Shown here one piece after another: positions 28,050-37,879 of a stretch of DNA of 64,000 bases (the stretch's first letter is position 1; each line of letters begins with the position of its first letter). Source of the DNA: Trichomonas vaginalis G3 (taxonomy: Eukaryota > Parabasalia > Trichomonadida > Trichomonadidae); contig NC_067206.1 in NCBI RefSeq assembly GCF_026262505.1, positions 30,519,896-30,583,895 of the forward strand, written 5' to 3'. The notes under the pieces were generated by a model. It saw only the letters and a list, made by a program, of their open reading frames with translations, ran no database searches and was not told the origin of the DNA. The position numbers and the translations under genes are program-made.

Positions 28050-28785
28050 TGTCCACTTTTATGAGTTTTAGGAAGGAATTGGAAGCCATGAGTTACTGAC
28101 ATTGCATCAGTATCTCATAGCCTCCAATTCCTTCTAGAAAGTGTCCAAACTTTGGGTTAATTGCAAACTATTAACCCAAAGTTTGGACACTTTCAAGTGG
28201 AGATGGAAGGCTTTGGCATATATATTAATACAATATACCTCAAAGCCTTCCATCTCCACTACAAATGGGAGAAACTTTGTCCGAATAGTTTAACATTCGG
28301 ACAAAGTTTCTCCCATCTTTCAATGTAATTGCTACCTGTGAGGTACTGACTTGAAGTCAGTGCTTCACAGGTAGCAATATCCAAAAATTTAAAAACATTT
28401 TATCAGTTCGTTAGAGAACTAGAGCCTCCTAGGTACTGAACCAGAATCAGTGCCTAGGGGACTCTAGTGATCTATATAAATCTGAGTTTCTCAGCAATTT
28501 AGCGAGGAATGTTCGTTATCGTGTAGATATTTATAATATATACATGATAACAAACATTCCCCGGTAAAAGATGTAAAATCTTATAAGAAATAATTGCAAA
28601 AGAATAACAAATTGCAACAAATTTTATATGAAACTGAACCTTATGAGGTAGTGATTCAAGATCACCGCCTCATAAGATTCAGTTTCAATCTCAAGTATCT
28701 CAAAAGTAAGGCTCTATTTTTTGCCATGTAAAGTGTCACTTTTTCTGTCAAACTGTTTTTATCGTTTTCGTTTACAACATACACG
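27955..28785 (+). other. Hairpin array inside mariner copy 3
   Basis: All ten hairpins and the outer stem are present, unchanged by eye from copies 1 and 2. Confidence 0.75.
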
Positions 28786-29465
28786 TTGGGTTCCGCACAA
28801 CCTTAATTCAGTTCAAAAAAAATCTAGAGTCCAATCTTCGAAAGAGCTCCTCTCTATATTGGGTGCGTATCAATCCAAGAAGTTTCGCTTTTGTAACAGG
28901 GGACGAGTCTTGGTTTCAATATGCAACAGATGCCAAAATCATGTGGATCCCGAAGGATGAAAATCCGCAAACATTCCCGAAGAAAAAAATTGACACACCA
29001 ATGATGATGTTGTCGGTTTTTTGGGGCGTGAATGATATCATCGCAATTGATATTCTTCAAAAACCTAATACGATGAATGCTCAGTATCTAATTGACAATG
29101 TTCTTACTCAAATTATCAATTCTGATGAGTTTGAGAAATCCAAACAACAAAAACAAAAGTTTGCAATTCATTTTGATAATTCAAGAGTTCACAAAAGTCA
29201 TAAGGTAATGAATTACTTGGTGGAAAACAATGTCAAAGTTGTTCCAAACCCAATTTATTCACCTGATATTGCACCCTCTGACTTTTATTTATTCGGCACG
29301 CTAAAAAAGAGAGCTGAAGGACGCGAATTCGCGAGTCCAGATGATCTTGAAAATTTTGTAAGAGAGCAATTTGAGCAATTTTCTCATGATGATTTAAAGC
29401 GTGTCTTTCAAGCCTGGATCGATCGCTGCGAACGCGTGATTGAATCCAATGGTGATTATATTTAA
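28676..29465 (+). pseudogene. mariner transposase C-terminal part, copy 3 (frameshifted early)
   Basis: Same catalytic half as copy 1 with a two-base loss near 28892, just before TGDESWFQY. The remaining 190 residues with all three Asp motifs are open to the stop. Confidence 0.75.
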
Positions 29466-29547
29466 ATAAACTTTATATATATGTAACTTGTTTATTTCTA
29501 TTTGCAGTATTCAGATTTGTGCTAAACACACCTTTGGACACCCTATA

Positions 29548-31728
29548 AAAGATGGTAAAATTTATTTAAGTTCTTACAACCCAGGGCTATTCCCATACTT
29601 TAAGAACACATCTTTAAATTCGGATTTTGGTAATGCAGACAGTTGCTTTGCTTTTTCGTGGCAGAAAAGAGATATATATCCGGGTGAAACAATATCACTG
29701 CAAACAGTTGCAGGTGTAGGAACTAATTTAAGAACAGCTCCCTATGTAAGATGGACTACAGAATTCAAAGATGTTTATTCTCAAGGAGAGGCATTAACAA
29801 TTACATTCGAAGTTGGAGATTATGATGTTGGAGAGATAATTTATGTATATTTTCTAGAGGACACCAATAAAATTTATGCAAATTTTAGCACGACTCAAAC
29901 TAAATTAAAAGAAACTGGCCAATATAATATCAGATTCGGTTCCGAAAGAACAAAACAGATTACCTTGTTTGTAATAGACAGTTATGGGTTTCAATCAGCT
30001 GTTCTAAAGAAGACATTAATTATCAAATCTAAACCAGTTCTTAAAATCACAAACTCATTGAATGCAAGATACAATTTTGGATCGATAATCAGAATTGAAG
30101 GCACTGTAAAAGATGAAGATGATGTTCAAATAAGATATAGGTTTGATGATTCTTTTACATCAATTGCACCTGGAAATATTTCATGCCATTCTTCAGAAAC
30201 TGGTTATTCAAAAGACTTAATAATACCATCATGGTTGCAAAAGGGACAACATACAATTTATATATACGCAGTAGACAAGTATGGTGTCAAATCAGAAGAA
30301 ATTCCACACAAATTTGAATTTTCTCTCCCACAGAAACCAGCAATTAAATTAGTTTCATTAAATGAAGATACTGTTTATCCCGGATCAGAATTAATTATTT
30401 CTGGGTATATTAAAGATGAATTAAATCAAGTGGAGTTATCAATTAATGCAACTATAATTGGAATATTAAATATAACAATAGCTAGTGCGTCATCTAATAC
30501 TCAATGGCAAAAATTTAACGGAACAATACAATTACCGTGGAATATAGATCCAAACGAATATTCGTTATTTGTTGAAGCAAAAGATAATGATGGATACTTT
30601 TCAAATCAGTTTGAACTAAAAGTATACGTAAAACCTTATCCGCAAACGGTAGTACCAACTCCGTATTCGACATCCCAAGAAACACCTTATGAAACATCTG
30701 TTCAGACTCCATTTAATACTGCTTTCGAAACACCTTATTCAACAGCCGAAAAAACTCCATTTTTCACAGCCGCAAATACACCATTTTCTACACCATATTT
30801 TACTGCTGAGGAAACTCCATTCACAACATTTGAAGAAACTCCATATTTAACAGCATTCGATACGCCGTTTTCAACTGCTTTCGAAACACCATTTTCAGCT
30901 GCTTTCGAAACACCATTTTCATCTGCTGTCGAAACACCATATTTGACTGAAGTCGAAACTCCGTTTGAAACTGCCTTGTCAACTGCTGTCGAAACACCAT
31001 ATTTGACTGAAGTCGAAACTCCGTTTGAAACTGCCTTCTCAACTGCTTTCGAAACACCTTTCGGAACAAACATGATAACACCACATAAAACACCAGATTC
31101 ACCTTTCGAAACATTTGTTGAAACACCATACATTACAAACAAAGAAACTCCATTCGAAACACCTTTCTTAACTGAATTCCTTACACCTTTCTTGACTGCC
31201 TTTGAAACACCATTTACTAGTCCATTTATAACAAATCAAGAAACATCATTCCTTACACAGAAAATAACATCTTTTGAAACACCATTTATTACACCGAAGA
31301 GCTCAGTACATAACCTAGAGCGAAAGATCAGTTCTAATTCATTAAACCAAACCACACCAATCTCAAATGAATCCGTTTTCAATACTGCTATAACAATGAA
31401 ATTTAATGCAGACTCGGAAACTACAACCAAGAAGAAGAATATTGGAATGATCATTGCAATTGTTGCATCAATATTAGCAATCATTATTGCTTTGGTTGTT
31501 GGAATTGTTATGTATATTCGTCATATAAATCAAGAAGAATCAGAAGAGGAATCATCAATTGAGATGCAAGAAACAATTGTTTCATCTGTTGTCAACCCTA
31601 ACGAAGGTGTTACTCTTGATAATCCATTGTTTTCAACAACCGTCATTAATCAAGACGAAGATATTTTTGCAGCTGATTTTGAAGAATCAAACCCAGCAGA
31701 ATGTTTCTTTATTAATAATCTTGAGTAA
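29548..31728 (+). pseudogene. Surface protein paralogue 3, 3' part, separated from its start by mariner copy 3
   Basis: Encodes 726 residues that continue paralogue 3 from the TA insertion site: end of the N-terminal domain, three Ig-like domains, an ETPF stalk (about 30650-31300), a membrane helix around 31438-31510 (GMIIAIVASILAIIIALVVG) and a tail with SEEESSIEM, VVNPNEG and LDNPLF. The frame is open throughout and even extends a little into the mariner end, so expression of a secreted product is blocked only by the insertion. About 90 bp around the membrane helix are identical to paralogue 2, unlike the more diverged regions around it. Confidence 0.85.
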
Positions 31729-32299
31729 CTCTTTTTAATTTTATGCGAAATACGAAATATATTTTTCATTTGTTTTTATTTTTATTATGATAAAGATAGA
31801 TTTTTGAAAGTATCCGGTCAGATTTAACCAATAAATTATTTAGCCTAATTGCATCTTAATTCAATATCGATTCAAAATACATCATTATTATCTTCCAGTG
31901 ATTTTTAGTAAAATATCTTCATCAGAGAACAATTAATTGATGAAATATAGGCAATATTTTGAATTTAATCATAACATTAAAATGAAGTGTTAAACATTTA
32001 AATATGAAGCACTGTAATCATTATTTGCCATAGAAAATGGATATAATATAAGAAATTGCCTAAATTTTTTCATGAATTGATAAATTTGCTAAATTGAATA
32101 CCAACTAATATAAAATATGCATATACCTATTCTTTACAAGATATATGCAATCCAAAAAATCAGGATAACGCTGAAAATTATCCAAATTTTTCTAAATATC
32201 ATACTGCGTTCATTTCAGATATGTGAAAATAAAAATTTCCAGTTAAAAATACAGAAAAGTATTTAAAAACAAACAAAAATTAAACATATTCAAATTAAT
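31729..32299. other. Intergenic region between convergent surface gene 3 and the kinase gene
   Basis: AT-rich DNA between two 3' ends. No gene, RNA or repeat seen. Confidence 0.6.
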
Positions 32300-33272
32300 T
32301 TAAGAAAGTACATAAACTTCTTCATTAATCTTATCATTATCATTAGAAACTAGTAACGAATCACATGACAAGCGTGTTGCGCTACATCTTTTGTTTAATC
32401 TAGCTGAAGAGAACGTTTTTAAGATCAGTTCGGAAGCTGATTTGTTTCTGGAAATGTATTTTCCTTGTAATGAGCGTAAATACTTAATTACTTCATTCAT
32501 TGTCCATCGATCAGCTGGTTTTAATACTAATGTTTTCATAATTATTGTTTTTGCGAAGACGGGAACGGAATTTGGAATCTGATATGTACATCCAAGAATA
32601 CTTCTCTTGAGATTGACTGTATTTAGACCATAAAATGGGAGATTTGCTGTTGCCATATAATATAATGAAATTCCGAAGCTCCAAATATCACTTAAAAATG
32701 GATTATACTCGAAGCTACTGATCTTTTCTGGTGACATGAACGCAAGTGAACCCATAAATTCAGAAGTTAGATATTTTTGAACAGATGCAAAACCAAAGTC
32801 AGCAATTTTGAGTTTGTTGAACTCATCAAGAAGCAAATTTGCTGGCTTGATGTCATGGTTTGCAATACCCATAGAATGGCAATAAGAAAGGCCATATGCA
32901 AATTCTAGTGTAAATTTGTAAAGATCTTGTTCTTTTAGAGGTCCTTTTTGCTGTATCAGATCATAAAGAGATCCATGATTGCAATACTCAAGTATGATGA
33001 AATGGTAATTCTTTTCAACAAAGTTATTGTAAATTTTTATAACATTTGGATGAATGCATTCAACAAGGGCGTTAACTTCATTATAATAGGATTTTTTAAC
33101 ACTTAGAGCTTGTTCATAGTCCTTTGGAATCTCCAATACCTTGCAAATAAAATCTCGATTGTATTTCTCGTCAACTACGTGATAACAAGTGGAAAAAGCA
33201 CCTTTTCCCCACTTCAAGAACAATCCAATAACCATAATTTGAGAGAATCGCTTGTACTGCTTGAGAATCCAT
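32300..33272 (-). CDS. Protein kinase (CAMK-like), apparent frameshift near the N-terminus
   Basis: Ser/Thr-type kinase of about 320 aa. In the upstream frame an ATG at 33272 starts MDSQAVQAILSNYGYWIVLE; the main frame then continues with GKGAFSTCYHV (glycine loop), FICKVLE (ATP-binding Lys), the catalytic loop NHDIKPANLLL, KIADFGFAS (DFG), SPEK and DIWSFGISLY, followed by a basic Ser-rich tail. The two frames meet in a GGGGAAAA run at 33203-33210, where one base too many explains the shift; this may be a homopolymer sequencing error or a young mutation. The catalytic loop has NHD instead of HRD, so it lacks the usual Arg, but the Asp and Lys remain. The start at 33272 is supported by the initiator TCATTTCA about 17 bases upstream. 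Substrate unknown. Confidence 0.75.
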
Positions 33273-33284
33273 ATTGGGATGTAT

Positions 33285-33292
33285 TGAAATGA
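33285..33292 (-). promoter_or_regulatory. Initiator-like element of the kinase gene
   Basis: TCATTTCA on the minus strand, 13 bases before the ATG at 33272. It fits the trichomonad initiator consensus TCAYTWY and decides between two possible starts. Confidence 0.55.
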
Positions 33293-33313
33293 GTAAAAAA
33301 ACGACGCCCTCAA

Positions 33314-33871
33314 AAAATAAAAAAAATTGAATTATTTCTCAATTCATTGATTGTTGGTCAGCTGGATAAAATTAGGAAAAGAGCCGATTAATAAAAATAT
33401 GCTTTAAAAAATTTATCTGATTCACTGTTTGACAAAATCTTTCTTTATTGAAAAATATAATCATTATCATGAGCAGTGTATTGTGTTATACTGTGAAAAT
33501 TGAAAGGATAAATTCGATTCAAAGACAATAGAATTTGTATATTAATAAATCGCGTTGAACTGTTGTATTAAAAACTACTTTTTAAGAAATGTTAAACCAC
33601 AATTAATACATTTATTCAATTTTGATATATACATTTAAAATAGTGGATTGAATTTTGAAATAAACCGATTGAAGAACTTGAACTTCCAAATCTGAATTAA
33701 TATCGAATATATATTGTTTTAAAAATTAAATGATTTCAACATTTATAATTTTGTTTACTATCAAATCTTCAAAATGTAAATGTCTTATTTTGCACTATTT
33801 CATTGTTCACATCATACTTATTAAATGCGAAAATGAAACGATATATATCTAACATTATGAGAAAAATTTAA
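33314..33871. other. AT-rich intergenic region left of the Polinton
   Basis: No gene or repeat seen. It ends in the target duplication TATGTT. Confidence 0.6.
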
Positions 33872-33877
33872 TATGTT
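33872..33877. repeat. Polinton target-site duplication, left
   Basis: TATGTT immediately before AGTAGTAGG, repeated directly after the other end at 52693-52698. Six-base duplications are the hallmark of Polinton integrases. Confidence 0.9.
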
Positions 33878-34562
33878 AGTAGTAGGATAAGGCGGGGTGT
33901 GTGACTTTTTTTGTAAACGTAAGAATTCATACAATATCGAGCGATTTTGTATCATTATTTTAACATATTAATTTTAAAATAATTTATTTTTTTATTCTTA
34001 CATAAATGACCCAACAAGTAAAACCAGATAAAATAGATTATCGAATTTTAGAGGATGGTGTTCCTGTTTATATTCAAAGATTTAAAGGGAAGCAATATTA
34101 TAGAATTGTTAATCCTGAATATCTTAAACATCAATTTAAAAAGGAAGACTGTGAATTATTAAACGCTAATGAATATGAAAATGCTAAATCAAAACTGAGA
34201 TATAAATATATTGGAAGTGATGAAAGGTGTAAAGATAAAGATAAAGTTTATTCAGTTTCATATAATGAATGGAAAACCAATAAGATAAGAAAACATTTAG
34301 GAGATTATGGGAAATGTTCTGAATTCTTCAAATCTAGTATATACGAGAGAGTAAAAGAAATTAGAAATAATTATTTTCATGAATAAAAGATTCACTACCA
34401 TAATGAAATACAATATCGAGCGATTTTGTATCATTTTTTTTAACATTAATTTTAAAAATTTATGAATAATTTATAAAAAGTTTTTATTCCTACAATTCCT
34501 ATATTACCATTAATAAAAAGAATATATTTTTGCATAGATTCCAAATATGGTGTCAATTTTTT
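33878..34562 (+). repeat. Left terminal inverted repeat of the Polinton
   Basis: About 685 bp, mirrored at 52008-52692 with near identity. It includes one 126-aa gene and two copies of a motif with the imperfect palindrome TACAATATCG-AG-CGATTTTGTA followed by TCATT and TTTTAACAT, at about 33934 and 34411. Confidence 0.9.
34006..34386 (+). CDS. Unknown protein encoded in the Polinton left terminal repeat
   Basis: A 126-aa protein, rich in Lys, Tyr and Glu, without a membrane segment or a motif I can name (YYRIVNPEYLKHQFKKED, KVYSVSYNEWKTNKIRKHLG). An identical gene lies in the right repeat, pointing inward as well. The ATG follows TTTTTATTCTTACATAA, the start-site motif of this element. Being in both repeats gives it two copies per element and keeps them identical through conversion; a role in DNA ends or regulation is a guess. 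Confidence 0.6.
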   Translation: MTQQVKPDKIDYRILEDGVPVYIQRFKGKQYYRIVNPEYLKHQFKKEDCELLNANEYENAKSKLRYKYIGSDERCKDKDKVYSVSYNEWKTNKIRKHLGDYGKCSEFFKSSIYERVKEIRNNYFHE

Positions 34563-34690
34563 AAAAAATTTTGAATTCAATGAGTTATATCAAAAATAAA
34601 ATTCTTGAATAGAGTAAAAAAATTTAAATAATTTATTTAAATATTTTCTTCTGACATTTATGAATAATTTATTTTTTTATTTCGTAAGAA

Positions 34691-35170
34691 ATGAGTGGAT
34701 CAAGATTCGTAACCGTCAATCAATTAATGGATGCTCTTTCACCAATTCTTGAAAATGTTAAACAAGTAGATGTTTATTTCGATGATTATGTAGAAAGTTT
34801 ATATTATAAAGGTAAACATAATATTAAACCCATTGCTTTTGCATTTGATAATAAATTAATTGAAAATGCAAAAATTTGGGAATTAATTCCAGATATTGAA
34901 TTTATAACAAATATTAAGGATAAATGGTTCAAACGAATTCCAACCACAAAAGTTCTTTGTAAATTAATGATCAAAACTGAGGAAAAAGAATTTCATGAAT
35001 TTACATATCAACCAAATAAAATTTTAGAACTTGGTAACGAAAAACTTCAGAAAAAATTAAACGATAGACTTTCAAATGATCGTATTGAAAAAATAAATAA
35101 ACTAGCAGAAGTTGCATTTAATAATGAAATATTTGATGAATATAACCTTGAACTCAGTGATGGGCTTTAA
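34691..35170 (+). CDS. Unknown Polinton protein, 159 aa
   Basis: A whole open frame starting MSGSRFVTVNQLMDAL after TTTTTTTATTTCGTAAGAA. It is predicted mostly mixed alpha/beta, with no Cys motif and no membrane segment. It ends just before a short convergent frame. I do not recognise it. Confidence 0.55.
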   Translation: MSGSRFVTVNQLMDALSPILENVKQVDVYFDDYVESLYYKGKHNIKPIAFAFDNKLIENAKIWELIPDIEFITNIKDKWFKRIPTTKVLCKLMIKTEEKEFHEFTYQPNKILELGNEKLQKKLNDRLSNDRIEKINKLAEVAFNNEIFDEYNLELSDGL

Positions 35171-35196
35171 GTCCTGGGCACTTTGTGCCTTGGACT

Positions 35197-35560
35197 TTAA
35201 GGACCCGGGCTCAACGAGTCATGATTTATGAAATCAATTATTTGATTCATTCTTTCTTCAATAATTTCTATTCTTTTTGTTAAATCATCAATTTTCATTA
35301 ATGAGGTGATTCTTGATTGAGGAATAGATTTTAAACTAACAACACCTTTTATTTTTGAAATTTTGAATCCATCAACTTTAAACATTTTATTCAATTTACA
35401 TGTTGTCAATTCTTCAAATAATTTTTTATTATTAGCATAATAGTCATTAAATTCTTCAACAGATGAAAAAATTTTTGTTTCAGTAATGGGTTTAACAATG
35501 TTTATTTTATTTTGAACATCTTCACTTTCATTTATTTCTTCCTCCTCTGTTTCATTTATT
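35197..35560 (-). CDS. Short unknown Polinton frame with coiled-coil-like tail
   Basis: The open frame runs from about 35560 to its stop at 35197; the start is unclear. It begins acidic (TEEEEINESEDVQNK), continues with KIFSSVEEFNDYYANNKKLF and ends with a helical segment (DDLTKRIEIIEERMNQII). It diverges from the fibre gene at 35577. Function unknown. Confidence 0.4.
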
Positions 35561-35576
35561 TTTAAAATCGTAATAA

Positions 35577-37820
35577 ATGATTAAACAACAGCAACCACAG
35601 ACCATTACATACGCCACATATGCATATAATTCAAAGACGGCAGAACAAACGCAAAGGTTGAAATATGGAGATTTGGAGATAGTATTGAAAAATGACCATT
35701 TCGAATTCGTTTGCAAAGGTGGTGCAGTGATATCAAATATAAAAGAAATTTTATTTATGAATTCAAAAATTAAAGGAATAACGGATGATATAACATCAAT
35801 TCCACCAGAAGAACAAAGATATTACGCATTAAATGCATTTCCTAAAGTTTTGAAGATTGGAAGATTTAATTTGAATGAGGAATTCATAAAAGGTTTCCTA
35901 AATGACATAATGAAGAAGGCAGATAAGGAATATGTGGATAGTGTGTTAGTGAAGAAGGCGGATAAGGAATATGTGGATGAAAAAGATAATGAAATATATG
36001 AAAAAATTAAAGAAAGGGTTGAATGGTATCATGAACGGACATCAAAGATTTTAAAAACTAAAGCTGATACAGGATGGGTTTCAGGATGTTTAGACCTTAA
36101 AGCGGATAAAACTTATGTTAACGATGAGTTAAATAAGAAGGCAGATAAGGAATACGTTGATACTGAGTTAGCAAAGAAAGCTGATATATCATTTGTTAAT
36201 GAAGAAATAAAACAATCGGAGGTCTATTTTACCCCACCATTTTTAAATTTTATGAAATCATCAGATAAAACATTTGAAGATATTGAATGGTTATGTTTCG
36301 ATGGAGTGACCATGTATTTATTTTATACAGGCGGAGTGCTTTATTATTTTAAAACAAATGATTTTAAAAACTATGAATCATTTACTCCATCCGTTTTGAA
36401 TCCTGATACACGAGAGCCAATCATTAATCCAAGAATTTTTTATGTTGAATATAATAACGGCAAATTTATGGGAATGATAACGGTTGGAGATGATTTTTGC
36501 CCTTGTTATTCATTCGATTGTATCCAATGGTTCAAATGTAATTTAAATCAAGATGTTAAATTTAAATATCCAAATAATCCTATTAGATGTGTTAATAATA
36601 AATGGGTACTAATTTATGAAGTCAATCAAATTTTCATTAGTGAGGATGGGATAAATTATTATATGTTTAGTATGATGTCATCAGATTTGAAAATTGATTA
36701 TACAAGTAAATGGTATTACATTAACAACATGTGTTTTATCCTACAAAATGATAAAATTTATAGATCATATTCAATACCATTTGGTCGTTTTGAACAAATT
36801 TTTCAAGCTGATGGAGACATTGAAGCTTTATGTTATGCTTCAAATGTTTGTGTTCTTGTTTCAGGTAGTATGTTGTATTCATATCCTGTAAGTTATAACA
36901 GACATATTTATTTATCACAAGATTTTTCACAGGATCCAGAGAAAACACCAAATTGGGAATTGGTTTATTCATTCACTCCAAAATTTACTCGAAATTATAG
37001 ATTTACAAATTTGTTTTATATTGATGGGTATTTCATTGCTTTTGGATGTGGTGATTTAGTAAATATCAGTAGTGATGGAAAAAATTGGTCTGAAATCACA
37101 AAATTTCAAGATGTTAAAAAAGCAATTTTCAAAAATAATATGTTAATATTGATGACAATACCAATTTTAACTTCTTACACGATTTCAATATTATATAATA
37201 AATTCAATATTCATAATGGATTAAATAAGAAAGCCGATAAGGAATGGGTTAATACTGAGTTAAAGAAGAAAGCAGATAAGGAATGGGTTAATACTGAGTT
37301 AAAGAAGAAAGCAGATAAGGAATGGGTTAATACTAAATTAGAGAAGAAAGCAGATAAGGAATGGGTTAATACTGAGTTAAATACAATGTTTGAGATGATT
37401 TACCCCATTGGTTCAATATATACATCAATGAATTCAACAAATCCATCAACATTATTTGGATTTGGTACATGGCAGCAGATAACCGATCGTTTTTTATATT
37501 GTACAAACTCATCAAAACAAACCGGTGGAAGTAAAACAATTACGGGCGAAAATTTACCTGCTCACAGTCATTACGTTAATTTAAACACAACCGAAGCAGG
37601 ATGGCATAAGCATAGATATTGGGATTGGTCAGGAATGACAAAAGGTAAAGGATATGATGTTAAAGATGACGTTAAATTTGCTATTAATTGTTACTGGAAC
37701 GATACACAGGGTTCAGGTAATCATACACATAATGTTTCAGGATATACACAAACGACGGGACAGAGTAAAGATTACATGCCGCCTTATATGACAGTTTATG
37801 CATGGTTTCGCACGGATTGA
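35577..37820 (+). CDS. Phage-like collar/tail-fibre protein of the Polinton
   Basis: A 747-aa protein that looks whole. Residues about 118-205 and 549-600 contain repeats of KKADKEYVDTEL, a pattern common in trimeric phage fibres. Residues about 210-545 are beta-rich with Asp-box-like motifs (SEDGINYY, SSDGKNW), as in beta-propellers. Residues about 604-747 are a phage tail collar domain: IYPIGSIYTSMNSTNP, FGFGTWQQI, GGSK, LPAHSHYV, GNHTHNV and YMPPYMTVYAWFRTD. In phage T4 this type of domain forms the receptor-binding short tail fibre. In a Polinton it may be a spike for cell attachment (inference). The ATG follows AAATCGTAATAA. It is the best preserved large gene of the element. Confidence 0.8.
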   Translation: MIKQQQPQTITYATYAYNSKTAEQTQRLKYGDLEIVLKNDHFEFVCKGGAVISNIKEILFMNSKIKGITDDITSIPPEEQRYYALNAFPKVLKIGRFNLNEEFIKGFLNDIMKKADKEYVDSVLVKKADKEYVDEKDNEIYEKIKERVEWYHERTSKILKTKADTGWVSGCLDLKADKTYVNDELNKKADKEYVDTELAKKADISFVNEEIKQSEVYFTPPFLNFMKSSDKTFEDIEWLCFDGVTMYLFYTGGVLYYFKTNDFKNYESFTPSVLNPDTREPIINPRIFYVEYNNGKFMGMITVGDDFCPCYSFDCIQWFKCNLNQDVKFKYPNNPIRCVNNKWVLIYEVNQIFISEDGINYYMFSMMSSDLKIDYTSKWYYINNMCFILQNDKIYRSYSIPFGRFEQIFQADGDIEALCYASNVCVLVSGSMLYSYPVSYNRHIYLSQDFSQDPEKTPNWELVYSFTPKFTRNYRFTNLFYIDGYFIAFGCGDLVNISSDGKNWSEITKFQDVKKAIFKNNMLILMTIPILTSYTISILYNKFNIHNGLNKKADKEWVNTELKKKADKEWVNTELKKKADKEWVNTKLEKKADKEWVNTELNTMFEMIYPIGSIYTSMNSTNPSTLFGFGTWQQITDRFLYCTNSSKQTGGSKTITGENLPAHSHYVNLNTTEAGWHKHRYWDWSGMTKGKGYDVKDDVKFAINCYWNDTQGSGNHTHNVSGYTQTTGQSKDYMPPYMTVYAWFRTD

Positions 37821-37879
37821 AAGTCCTGAGCTCCAATTCAGCATACCTCAGTAATGAAATTACAGAATTTTTGAATAAA

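Larger units (their letters stand above)
27424..29545 (+). mobile_element. mariner element, copy 3, inserted in surface gene 3
   Basis: 2122 bp with the same inverted ends, flanked by TA at 27422-27423 and 29546-29547. It interrupts the coding region of surface gene 3. The N-terminal frame has one A less than copies 1 and 2 upstream of the likely ATG, which does not matter. The catalytic half lacks two bases near 28892 relative to copy 1. Confidence 0.92.
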
